A DNA stretch of 64,000 bases from Tubiluchus corallicola. Lineage: Eukaryota > Priapulida > Priapulimorpha > Priapulimorphida > Tubiluchidae. The stretch spans positions 1 to 64,000 of the forward strand of contig JAQGDQ010000752.1 in the NCBI GenBank assembly GCA_030141605.1, in the 5' to 3' direction. Positions 47,464-60,500 of this stretch are shown piece by piece. The notes under the pieces were generated by a model. That model searched no databases, had not been told where the DNA came from, and saw nothing but the letters and a program-made list of their open reading frames with translations. Position numbers and translations under genes: made by a program. Every line of letters begins with the position of its first letter. Within the stretch, counting starts at the first letter, position 1.

Positions 47464-48323
47464 ACGTCACTTACGCTCTCTTTCCCGATTTTTCGCTTTT
47501 CGCAAGATGCCTATGCGGTGTTAAATTTGAAGTGTTCCAATGCTAAACAAAGCGAAACGCGCAAGTTTATATTAAAAAAAGTAAAGCCGTTTATGTTATG
47601 AACAAAAAGAGTTTAAAAGAAAGTATCTTAAAATTTTTTAGGATTAGCATTCATTATTGCATAATATTATTGCAACATCGTAATGAGTTGATGAATAAAA
47701 TTAGTACGTGTGTAAAAATGTACGCCGGGGGGCGGGCGCTACCATGGTTGGCGCCCAGAAAACTTTTGAACTGCTAGAACGCCGGAGAAGCATTTTCGAA
47801 GAGAAAATATGGAGTTATACAGTTGTTAAAGGAAAGAACAATTAAAAGAAAAACTGCTTTATTCTCAAAACCAGTCCTTAATACTTGACAATACTGGCAA
47901 ACACCGCGCGTGCGGCAGGAGAGAGAGGGGGGGGGAGAGGAGGCAGTATGTTCGGATAAAGCAAAAAAAGCTACCTTGGCGTGAGGCCCCCCTGGAGGGT
48001 GAGGCCCCGGGGAAGTATCCCCATTCCCCCCCCCTTGAAATAGGCCCTGGTTAGACATACTGTTTATGGGATTTGAAGACGTATACGTCCCATTTAATGG
48101 CTGAAAAATACCATGAGAGGTGGGAAAAAATCTGTCAATGGTTATATATTAATCGTACGAAAGCTTATCGAATTCTAATAAAAACTATCTCTGTCAGATT
48201 CAGCTTTCGAACTATATTTCAACAGCATTAAGTTCGTTAAAACTCAGTCAAAGTAACTAAAAATAAAGTTTTTGCTCGTCTTATTTCACGGGATTTACCT
48301 GGAAGGCAAATTTACCTACAATG

Positions 48324-48337
48324 GTTACTATAGCAAC
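48324..48337 (+). promoter_or_regulatory. RFX X-box-like motif
   Basis: GTTACTATAGCAAC fits RYYNYYATRRNRAC at every position and is a nearly perfect imperfect palindrome. RFX factors bind such sites upstream of ciliary genes. It lies about 160 bp before the ATG of the proline-rich gene and is followed directly by CCGGAAG, an ETS-type core. Binding is inference. Confidence 0.6.
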
Positions 48338-48389
48338 CGGAAGCATAATACTGTAACGCAAAAGTTGGGAGTGACGCTACGAACTCTGA

Positions 48390-48428
48390 TTGGTCCTGAG
48401 CAACGGGCGAGAGTTCTATGACGTCACC
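48390..48428 (+). promoter_or_regulatory. Reverse CCAAT box and CRE
   Basis: GATTGGTCC (reverse CCAAT) near 48390 and TATGACGTCACC (full CRE core TGACGTCA) near 48418, both within 110 bp of the first ATG. Together with the X-box they look like a compact, TATA-less promoter. Confidence 0.5.
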
Positions 48429-48497
48429 CTACGCGACATTCAATTAGTTTTCGATACAACCAAAAAACGAAAACTGCGTTTGAGAAAGAGACAGAAA

Positions 48498-48530
48498 ATG
48501 ATTCCCTTTAGAAGGCGTTCAAAGAACGAA
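48498..48530 (+). CDS. Proline-rich gene, exon 1
   Basis: ATG start giving MIPFRRRSKNE, then donor GAA|GTAAGC in phase 0. Chosen because the promoter motifs lie just upstream and the phase agrees with exon 2. Confidence 0.5.
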
Positions 48531-51500
48531 GTAAGCTAAATTTTAATATCTTTAATGTGTGTGCAGCTTCCTGAAAAATTTCAGCTCATGCAGTGTTAGG
48601 CTAGTAATGAGAAAAATTATCGCCATCATATGGCTATTGCGTCTATTGTAGACATACTATAGAAAAGCCTGCCCTCAAGATAGGTAAACACAGTAGAAAT
48701 CCAGCAGAAATCTAGATACTGTTATGTCAGCGGCAGAGAGGACAAGAAGAGAGAGTTCATAAATAAAAGTTTGAATTCGTCTTGAAATTTTGCATCAGTT
48801 ACATGCTGTTTCAAAAACGTTCAATTAACGTTCAAAAAATTAATCAGAGCAGTGGTAGGGCACATTTCTTCAACTAAGCATATCCATAAAATATTTTGTC
48901 TTATCAGCAAAATTAATAATACGTTTTTGGTGAGCCAGTTGTAGTACACAGTTTCACTCTTCCACCAGGATAGTGAAACAGTGACGTTTCACCAGTTGGC
49001 TAAATTAATGATTTGCTTTTTCAGGTACATTTTGTCTTTTTGACAGGTGAACATAATGCGACGTACTATAACTCTGAATGGAAACTTTTTCGGACGTACT
49101 GTAAATTTCCCCTTTCTTCCCTTTTAATTATTCAGTGGTCTTTTCGTGCTAGAAAGTCAGTTTAAAGCCCGTTGTCTAATTGGACTACTGATTTTAAACA
49201 TGTTTTTCACGTTTTGTGCTGTGTGTTGTGTAAGCGCTGCTAACTTTCATTGTACTATAATTGTAATTTTTTATTGTTTTATTTTATTTAATGTCACGAC
49301 ACTGTACTTTTGTATTGCACCTTGTAAAATTTAAATAGTCCTTGTCGACCGAATAAATAAATAAATAAATAAATATAAGTAAATACGCAATTACATATAT
49401 GAATAATTTATGTTAATGCGAGCTCTCGGGGTTCTTATTGCTCCTCTGTGCGTGGTAGGTTTCTAAAAGCGAAGAAGCTGATAAACTGTTTTCTCTACAA
49501 ATCTTGAAAATGATGCTGAGAATTACGCATAGAGACCCTGCAGTGTCTATACAACCTGCTACAAGTACCCGATAATAAAACCAATCCGTGTTTCTCACTG
49601 AAGGAAATTACAGATGCCTTTATTTCTGCCAAAAATATTTATTATATTTCACACCTGATAGGATTCTAACTCAATGTTCACCCTATTTTGCAGTGTGACA
49701 ACTGCCGAGGTCGCACGGGGCTTCTGCCCCATTTTCCACCGGTGCAAAGACCAAAGGAAGCGGTTCTGCCACCGTTATACGGGGGCAGACCCTTCTACCC
49801 ACCAAAAAATTCATTCGACAAAGTAAGTATGCTTACTAGCCATAATTAACTAACTATCGTTTTGCAAATGTTCGCAGTTAATAATCCGTTTTGCATTAGA
49901 ATTAAAGTACAATTTGTATTTTAGTGTTAAGCATGTTAGACTCATATTGCTGAGGCTTAGCAAATATACCAGTTTGCAATGTGCTGCCCTAAATACTTGT
50001 TTGTTCCCCCATGTGCATTACAGCGAGCGGAAAAAATGTACGTCATTAATCATATAAACCGCATAAAAGCAATACTAGATTAGAAAATCTGAAAAATCAT
50101 TTTGCACCGCCATCCGGCTATTCGGACAATTCTTACCCCAGAGGTTGCACCATTATTCTGCCGTGCAGAAATAGAGTAGAGTAGTAACTACAATTTTATC
50201 AAAACTGAGATTTTGATGTATGCTTACCAAGCAGATGGCGCTCTTTCTTGCTATTGTAATGAAATTTCATTTTAAGCAGTAATTTTAGCACAAGTAACGT
50301 CCCATGACAGGTTTTGAAAAACCCCATTACAGAATTAAGAAGCAGTAATTTCACAGGGGGTCTGCTCAAAAACAGAAATACCAATTTACGTATTCCAGAT
50401 TCTTTGCTTTGCAGAAATAAAAAATAGTAACTTTCAGCCGGATTTGCAGTTACTGCTTTCTGTCTCTGTTTCATTCAAGCCAGCACTACAAATCGATAAA
50501 AAGTTTATTTGAACACTAGCAAAGGCCCGCAAAAAATTTTGCTTATAAATACACTTATAATCAAAAATACGCGAAGATCCTACCTAGTGTTTGTCTGTTT
50601 ATCTAACGCAAAGCCAGCAGCAACAGCAGCAGCAGCTTTTACTGAATTAAAGTTATAAGCAGAGTATAATGGATGACGTCACAACAACGGCTTTGCGTCA
50701 GCAGTTTTCCAAGCGAAAATTGCCAAAAATGAAACATCTAATTAACTCGTCGGTACTCCTCTTGGTGCACGTGTACTAAATAGCCCACATCATCGTGTAG
50801 CCCTGTTCTTCCTCTATCTAAAGAGCTATATATCTCCTTTCGAGAGCCCCACTAGGCGCCGCCAGAACGTTTTTTCCGCGTGCTGTTTGACCAAAATTTC
50901 GAAAAAATCGCTAGTTGGGTCCGGGAAAGTACCCCTTACGGAACGCCGTGGCCCTCTCAGGAACTCCAAATACGCCTATGGCACCCACCGCTGAACGGGC
51001 TTACTATCCATAGCCAGTTCTCGTTTTTCAGATCTCAGACGTATAATTTTTGCAAAAAACGACCGAAAAATGGCCATTTTTGGAGTTTGAAACTTTGTGG
51101 CGTCTAGGCAATAATCAATAATAATTCTGTTTTGCGAGTAGTAAGATATTGGGTAATGAGTCTTGATAGAGAATACCACATTTTTAGAGAACAAAGATAT
51201 GAGAGTAGTCTACCGCACTACAGCACTTGAATAACTTTAATTGGCTGAAATGCTTTCTGTGAAACAATAAAAGCTTCGAGTCAAGAAAACTTTTTGTAGG
51301 TGCCTTCTTAGGTTCCTATATTGTAGCACGCATTGGCCTATTGCATTAATTTTGAAACAGCTGTATAGCGTTACTTGATTTTGTTACCAAACAATTACGG
51401 CATGATTAATTGGTGACCAAAGTCAAGCGAATTGGTGATCAAGTGAAGCAGTAAAATTTCAAACATAATTAAATACTGCATTCTTCCTTCATTGGCTGGC

Positions 51501-54500
51501 AAGCATAACGGTATTAAACTTAATTTTTCAACAAATTGATATTGTTTTACACTAAAAGGATGTGGTTAATAGAGCACCAGTGTCGCAAGACGAATTGTAT
51601 AGGAGTGCACTGTCACGGAACTGTTATGACAGGCAGATATAGAAGTGACAAACACAAAATAGCCTAAAATGTCATTTGTACAAAAAGTGAAAATTATTTA
51701 TATGTCATTCGTACAAAAAAGTGAATTTATAGTCTCAAAATATTTGTAAAGTTTCAGTAATATGCTTGAATTAACCGAATGAAAATTCGAAAAAAATTTT
51801 TTGCTTGAAAACGGCAAATTAGTTTTATCGTTATTTTTGCACCACTTTATTTTATTTGGGGTAGTACTAACAAATCATAAAAAACATCAGCACTAACCTT
51901 TTCGTTTCTCTCGCAGTCTGTTGTTGTTTGTTACACTCAGCAAAAGAATTCCCTTTGTGAAATAAACGCTGGTGTTTTAAAAACGCCGTACTTGTTGGAA
52001 AACCGCGACATTGCTTTTGTTCCATTAATAAATGCTCGTCAGATTTTCCGACATAAATTTGAGCCACGTTGTAGTTTATAACAGTGGCAGTGGATATGCC
52101 ATGGATATGCGCTGAAGATAAACTCAAAAAGCGTTCGTGACATGCACTGGTAAAAACAGCGATGTTATATCACTTCACGCAAACAATCTCACAAAATCTT
52201 TTCATGATTGCATTTGGTTTCTACTGATGTTGCGATTATACGTGGTGCTCAAACATCATCTCAAGAAATGCTTAACGAAGTCATTCACCTTTTATCATTT
52301 TAATCAAACCACTATTGTTCAGTCACATAATCATGATGTCATATATCGTAACATGTGCCTTGTTTGCCTAATGATCAATACGGTAATGCCGCAAGTTCCA
52401 AAATCATAGAATTATTACAACACTAAATTCCAGCACACTACCCTTCTTGTCCGATATACCTCATGTAAATCCGTACGTCGACTGTACTGTACTATCATTG
52501 TTTCTACAGCATGTACACTATTGTACAGTATAATGAGGTAGTTTGCATTACGAGAGGGTGAGTCGCTACTTACTGAGCCCGTTTTGTTGTATAATTTGTA
52601 AGGTTTTGTTGTAAGGTAATTTGTTGTATAGGTTTACTACGGTTTTCACATCAGTTACGGAGTTTACCAGTAATTCTCAAGTGTATTCTAAAATTGATTA
52701 TTATCACTTAACAAATAACAACTGCTTTGTGCTAGAAGTATCCAACCCGCCTTACATAATGTGGCATCAAAAGCTGTCCGTATTATATCACTCGCTTGAT
52801 GTCAAGCGTTCATAATTCACAGACTTTGATGGACTTCGAGTGTTCTGCACAGCATTGTATAAGTGAGCTAGTGGAATTTGATTTGCTTAAGATTAAGAAG
52901 TCGCGTTCATATATTTTTTATTTAAAACAAGATGTGGTTCCGGTGAACATTTTTGCCAACACACTTCGTAAACCGTGCCAAAAAGTAGCTAGTATGGTTC
53001 AGCAACAAATTTATTTCAGCATTTGAGGTACAGATATTCAGAGGTAATAAAATCTGCGATGCCTAACTGGAAGTCAGCAGAGTAGCCAGCAGGATATACA
53101 TCTAGTGTTTCGACTGTATAAGTTATAACTCCATTAAAGCCAATAAAGGTAACACTAACACTAACAGCAAAGAAGCCATAAAATACATAACAACGGTTTT
53201 TTAGCAAGAAGACCTAAATTGCTGCGCATGGATGAATGATGAAGGGCAACTGAAAGTTGTATACACAGTTGTAAGGAAATACTTTAACAACAATATCATT
53301 CATTTCGCGCAAGGAAAACATGGCGGGAGCTTTAAATGTAATGCCACTAACACGAAGTGGTAAAAAAAAGAGACAAGGTTTGATTCCTCCCGCTGGGCCC
53401 GATTCAAAAAATAAACTATCACTGGCACGACACTAGATCGAGACCTTTCGTTTGATGTATAGATCGCCGCAAATGGTGCCGTCGTCGGAGTTGTAGCCTC
53501 GAATCTTATACCAGCAGAATGATGCGATATAATATTGTAGCCCATTTCCGATTTTTTCAAGCACAGGTGTTCTAGGTTGATAGCATAGAACACGTTTTAG
53601 TAAGAAAACTGTTTATAATCAATAAACATTTGAATTTGAAAGTTTAATAAGAAAGGATGTAAATAAAGATAGATCTATAACGAAGTGATGTGACTGCGTT
53701 ATTATAGTGACCGTCATAGTGCACGAAAACAACAGCTAATTCATTAGATTCTTCACTACATTTATCATCTACGCAAGGCTATAATATTCTTCAAAATCTC
53801 ATTCCACTTGTTGTAGGCATTGAGGTATCAGGTATTCCACCCACTTCTATCTGCAGCTAACAGCATAAGTTCTTCTACTCCTAAAGATAGATTTGGTTGA
53901 AGTTGTTGAATATCTCTATTTGTCTAAGCTATCCAAGTTGTTTTACGTTTTTCAGGTGGTTTTTTGCAAGGTTTTAAGGCGATTCTTACAGCTGCTTCAT
54001 TTGGTAATTTTAAAAGATGTCCTAGCCATCTTAATCTTCGGATCTTGACTTTTGAATGCCAATAAATTTCTTTTGTTTTGGTGTATAAATCTTCATTTTT
54101 GATTATGTATGGCCATCATATCTTTAAAACTTCCCTAAGAAGACTTCTATGAAATGTGTCTGTGGACCCTGGATTCGAACGATTGCATCTGCAGTGTCAT
54201 CAAACCTGGTTTTGCTTGGCAAAACACTAAGTGTGAATGTTAGATGATTTATACCAACTTTTGGGAAACGCGATGGTCTGCAATGACCCTCTTTTCCTCA
54301 GGGAGGGAGAGAAAATCCAGGAATCCGCAGAATTAGTCTGACCTTTACCTGAGTTTTACCTTCTCCCCAAAGGACAGATAGAGCGGGATGTAGGATAATG
54401 AAAAATAGCGATAAAATTCGAGTCTCGTTCAATGCCAGTAATCAGGGTGAACTGACAGCTATTAACAACACCCACCCTTAAAGTAATGTACTAATAATGT

Positions 54501-57500
54501 AGTGCTTTTGAGGTTACCATTTTGTATCGTTGCCCAAGCCTTCAAGCCAGAAAAGAAATGACACACAGATTCCCAGCTCAACGTTTGTTGGCAGGAGAAT
54601 AATAATCTCTCTTATATAGTTTGTAACTTGTAATATGATCTTCATGTAGTTTGTAATAACTGCGGGCTTATGTTATAACGGGTCAGAGTGGTCAGAGAAT
54701 AACATCTGTAAAGTCCAGTGGAGGGTACACAATTACATATTGATTTGTTTTATTGCCAGTGGATTATCTGTAAGAAATTATACATACCCAGATTGTCGGA
54801 CTGACATGGACGAGGTATATGCGCTAAGATTGCTTTGATTTTACTTACAGCACGACCATGGGCCCCGAAGTGCTGTGCAGTTTCAAGTATCTGGCAATCA
54901 ATTACCACCAATCAGGAGACCAGTACCCAGAGCAACGTAAGTGTTATTGCCATTACTGCTGTTGTTGTTCGTGTTGTTATGATACTTCTCATGCTACTCT
55001 AGTGCGTTTTGTTTTTGTTGCAAATTTAACACAACACATGAAGTGGAAAATGAAGAATTACGGGTAGTCAATCCGATTTTGGGTAAGTCGGGTTCTAATC
55101 GAAGTTATGTTACTATTAATATTCAAGCTGTATTATAGACCCCATGTGTTTCAGAAATGCAAAAAATACAATAATAATAAATTTTGTTTTTCTGTTACTA
55201 AATTTGACAGGGAGAATGATAGAAAAAAGAGGGCGACCCGAAATAAATTGTTACAAAAAATTTCTTAGTTCGATTGAGTTGTAACTTACGCGCTTTTAAG
55301 TACCTAATATCAAAAATTATACAAAATCTATTATACAAGCTAAGCCATTTGTCCCAAATACATGAAAATCACAATAGCTGCTAAATACGGAAGAGACTCT
55401 GGGGAAGAAGGCAGAAACTGCTGTGGTCCAAATAGTCGAGGGCAGCTTTTAGATCCACATGGGCTTCCACGAACTGGGTCGAAAGTACACAAAGTAGTGG
55501 AGTATTAAACGTTAAAGCCAGCTTGTTAGGGGACAGCACCTGGAGAAGAAGAGAGATTTTCTAATGACGCGAGTAAAAGTTTTGGGCACCATAGACAGGA
55601 GGTTGATGGTGCAACAACTGCAATTGTGTGTGCAAGTTACCTTTGCTTTGTGAAAGAAGGTGCTGTGGTTGCCTTTCAAGTCAGAAGCCACAGTGTCAAA
55701 ATATTGACAGCAGGTTCGAGACAGTTGCAGAAGACGTCTTGAACATGTTTACAGTAATTGGCAACTTGAAAACTACATCTTCCAGTGCGTGCAGATATGT
55801 ATCAGGATTTCCGAAAAACATGATTGAAACACTGAAAAATGAATTATTGCACGTATTACTAACTAATTTACGCTACTTTTTGAAACGAAGCATGCACTAG
55901 ATGTTAAGGAACATCTATTATGTATCAAAATCTTTACCTTCGCTATTCCGTGTTCGGAATGAGTTGAAAACTGATGATAGTGTTTTGAATCGTGTTCTGT
56001 CGCTGGAATCGAAATGGCCGATTTCCTACTTGGTCGGTGATGGAATATCCCCTGTATTATGACGTCATCAAGTAGTTCCCGCCGATGGCTTTGCTAAAAA
56101 TAGCATTGTGACAATTTACCCCTGTGACTTTTAGCCCCACCCTCCCCTATTTATATTTTGTATTTTTATTTATCTTGTTTTTAGTTTAAGCCAGGCATCC
56201 AGATCTATAAAGTTTTGCTATGTTAAATTTACTCTTGGTATAGAAAGTGTGAATTGAAGTCGAGTGAAACTTCGTTATAGTGTTTACTGTTTAGAAAAAG
56301 ATGCCTTTGTTTTGTGGTTTTTGCCAGCCTATTGGAAAAGAAAAATACAGTGGACTCTCTTTATAAGAATCACCTCGGGAGAAGGCAAAGTGATTCTTAT
56401 AACGAGCGATTCATATAACGAGCATGACCCAGAATTGCTTTAAAAAAATTTTATGCACATAAAAATTATTTATTTCCCGAAATTACGCTAGAAACGACTT
56501 GAAACAGCATAATGTTTTTCTGGCCTAAAAAGGACCTAAAAATTCCTAGACTAATGTTTTTATTTCATTGTTGGGTAAATATTTCATGATGCCAGAATTG
56601 CTTTAAAAATTTTCGCCACGCCCACTGCGCAGAACCATGTAAGCAGGGCGTGAGAGACAATGGAGTTGGCGCCAAAATTGATTCTACTATCGAAAGAAGG
56701 GTGATTCTTATACGAGCGGATTTTCAGGATTTTCTAGGAAAATACCGAATCAATTCGGGAAACGCGATTTTGATTCTTATATCGAGCTGATTCTTATACG
56801 TGTGATTCTTCTAACGAGAGTCCACTGTACCTGTGTGTTAGAGGCCTAGTAATCTTTGTCATAAGATACAGTGACAAGAAGCTGAGCAACTGTTTAAGTT
56901 TTTTTTACCAGAGCCAACAGCCATAACAATTATGCAGTTTCGATTCACGGATTGGTTGGTTCGCTGGGGGCTGTCTGTCTGGCTGACTGACTGCCTGACT
57001 GATTGAACAAACGAATGAATGACTATCTGACTGACAAATTGGTTGTTTTCCTGTGTGATTTGACACAAGCTCAGGAGTGTAAATGTTGCTGCTTTCCTAA
57101 TTTCCCAAGCACCTCTAACCAATTTCCAGTGTTGGAAGAGCGAAGGAAGTTTGAAATTTTCAGAGAAAACAGACTTGTGCAAGTGCGACTATGTACTTTA
57201 ATGATTTTGTTGCTATACAAGCGAAGCTATTTAATATTATTACGTCAGTGATAATTAGTAAGTGTTTTATTTGTATTGACAGTCCGATAGAAACACCACC
57301 CGATCGGGTAGAGCGACCAAAACTCGAACAACATCGGAGACGGAGCTCAGTGACCCCTCCCTGGGAGAACACCCTAAGGAGAGGCACCCTGCCGCCGCTG
57401 CATCTACGCGGCAGGCGGGCCTGGTATGTATGCAAAATTTCTTCTTTTCTCGGAATATTATTTTTTGTGTTAATTTTTATAAAAAATTGTCGCTTAGTTT

Positions 57501-60500
57501 TAAAAAACAGTAAACTAGTTGATTATTGCTTTGGACAGCACCACAGAGACCGAAGATTTTGCTATCTTCCTCTGCTGAGATGTTGCTAACTCAAGTCGAA
57601 GGTAAGAAGACTGGTACTCTTTGCGCACCCAAGACTGGATTCACATAGACATAGAACATTTATTTTCTCCAATTAGTTTAACATCAAAAGTTTTTTAAAT
57701 ATTAAGTAATTATAATCATGGAGCAGGGCAGGGAAGGTCCGTAGAGTCCTCCTGCCCTTTCTTATAAATATATTAGTCAAAAATTAATGGTGATGCTGCA
57801 GATAACAAAAAACAAAAACAAATAAGAAAAAATACAAATAAAAACAGTATAAATGATACAAATTATCCAAAAAGAACTGAAAACAAAAAATAATAAAGTT
57901 AGATACCTAAATCTAAACAAAACAATACAATTATTCAGTAATTAGGGTTATCATATGTTGTAGTTTCAAATGGGGTCTTATTAACAGGGGAATTTGACTA
58001 AGGTTAGCGAGTAAAGTTAAAAAACTGAGAGTATGAAAAGAAAAAATAAATATTAAAAAAGTGCAATATTGAAAAATTTATGAGAAAAGGTAAGTATGAG
58101 AAAGAGCAACAATTACTTAGGAGATGAGGACTGCCTACATAGTTTTATTACTCTCACTTTTATGCTTTTAAGCTCACTGAAGATATAAGAAACTGTAAGA
58201 TGTCAACGGAGCTTGACAAAGTCGACAAAATGTGGTTACCTAATACTTGCGTAACCATTGTGTAAGTTACACGACTCCCAGTCGATAATACAGATGCCGT
58301 CTAGTGTTAACCAAAATGGTAGCATAGCAATAAGTCGACTTGAACGATAGAGGGATTGATTGAAAGTTGGCAGGAGACTAGTTGACTTTAGCCTATGATT
58401 TAACTGCTTCATTACAACGGTTTTATCTCATTTAGATTTTTTTACTGACTTTTGCCTTACTTTTTGCTTTATCTACTAAAACACTAAAACCTGAGCGAGT
58501 TGTTCAAAACATGGCTCTCAGTATTATCAAAATATGACCATATTATTCCGAATGTCAAGAGTGCTGCTTTGGTTAACAATTAGATATTACGTTCAGTTTA
58601 AAGTATGTGACCTTACTTTTAAATCACTAAAAGGGAAGCACAATCGTATTTGACAAAGATGTTCGAGTTTGCTACTTCAACATATACTTTAGGATTTCCT
58701 TGACAATCTACATATTAAGATATTAAAAACTAAGCAGGCAACGTTTGGGATAGAGTTTCAGTATTTGTGGAACACATTTATGGTACCAGTTGCCCATGAA
58801 TTCTAAACTGGCTACGAAACTACAAAAGCATACTCAACAACTCAGCTGTTTCACTAAGTACCTATTTGTATAGTTTAGCAGCTTATAATTTTATGCTCGG
58901 CTAAAAGTCTTTTTACTAGTGTCCTCCTTAGGATAATGAAAGAATGACACTGACATTTCGTTGGACTCAACCAGCATCATCAAGTGGATTGCACGTCTTC
59001 GCTTTGTTTAACTCTGCTGCACTACAATGGGTGGTGCAGAAATTTTTCTAGGGTGTTACAAAAACAACGGGTGCCATTGGAATTACCTGAAGCAATAGAA
59101 ATCACCTAACAGACAGAGAAGAGAAAAAATGTGACAGAAGAGACACAAAAATGTGACAGAGGGACACAAAAATGTGACAGAGGGACATAAAAATGTGGCA
59201 GAAGAGACACAAAAATGTGACAGAGGAGACACAAAAATGTGACAGAGGGACACAAAAATGTGGCAGAAGAGACACAATAATGTGACAGAGGAGACGCAAA
59301 AATGTGGCAGAAGAGACACAAAAATGTGACAGAGGAGACACAAAAATGTGACAGAGGAGACACAAAAATGTGGCAGAAGAGACACAAAAATGTGACAGAG
59401 CAGACACAAAAATGTGACAGAGGGACATAAAAATGTGACAGAGGAGACACAAAAATGTGGCAGAGGGACACAAAAATGTGACAGAGGGACACAAAAATGT
59501 GGCAGAAGAGACACAAAAATGTGGCAGAAGAAACACAAAAATGTGACAGAGGGACAAAAATGTGGCAGAGGAGACACAAAAATGTGACAGAAGAGACACA
59601 AAAATGAACAGAGGTGACACAAAAATGTGACAGAGGGACAAAAATGTGGCAGAGGAGACACAAAAATGTGACAGAGGGACAAAAATGTGGCAGAGGAGAC
59701 ACAAAAATGTGACAGAAGAGACACAAAAATGAACAGAGGTGACACAAAAATGTGACAGAGGAGACACAAAAATGTGACAGAGGGACACAAAAATGTGACA
59801 GAGGAGACACAAAAATGTGGCAGAGGAGAAACAAAAATGTGGCAGAAGAGACACAAAAATGTGGCAGAAGAGACACAAAAATGTGACAGAGGGACACAAA
59901 AAGGTGGCAGAGGAGACACAAAAATGTGGCAGAAGAGACACAAAAATGTGACAGAGGGACACACAAATGTGGCAGAGGAGACACAAAAATATGGCAGAAG
60001 AGACACAAAAATGTGACAGAGGTGACGCAAATTTATTAGTAAACAGACAAACTTATGAGAAACGTATGTAGGCTTGCACAAATAATTTGAGAGCATGATT
60101 GATTCTCTGTTGGTTGAGAAGACTTCTATGTAACAATTGCTCTGTCCTGTTTCAACACTCCCTCCGGCAGAAAATTGTGTAATGCCGTGCAGGCATTGTA
60201 TTTGATCAACATTTTATCGTGTTTTGCTCTAGATGTACTTTTACTCTGTGAAGCACAGCAGAAAGTGTCAAATAGTTTTATATTTTATTTTACTATTCAG
60301 ATTTTCCATTTTAGGCATTGAGTTGATGCCGGGCCGGCGGGCCCCATCCACCATCGCCCGCCCACTGCCCTTCTTCTCGCAGGGCAATCCACATGCGGCT
60401 CCGTCATTGGTTAATGGTATATGACAATGTGGACGAACGGGTCTGCGGAGTTATTTCACTTTCAACATCGTAGTTACCTGGTTCTAAAATTTGACCTGTC

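Noticed and set aside
51867-52127. Possible C2H2 zinc finger on the minus strand (FLKHQRLFH)
   Set aside because: Lacks the CxxC pair and the normal spacing between the histidines.
59083-60096. Long minus-strand frames of 290-337 codons rich in Cys, His and Phe, looking like a repeat protein
   Set aside because: They coincide exactly with the 19-22-bp minisatellite. All three frames are open with shifted copies of the same peptide, so the signal is from the DNA repeat.
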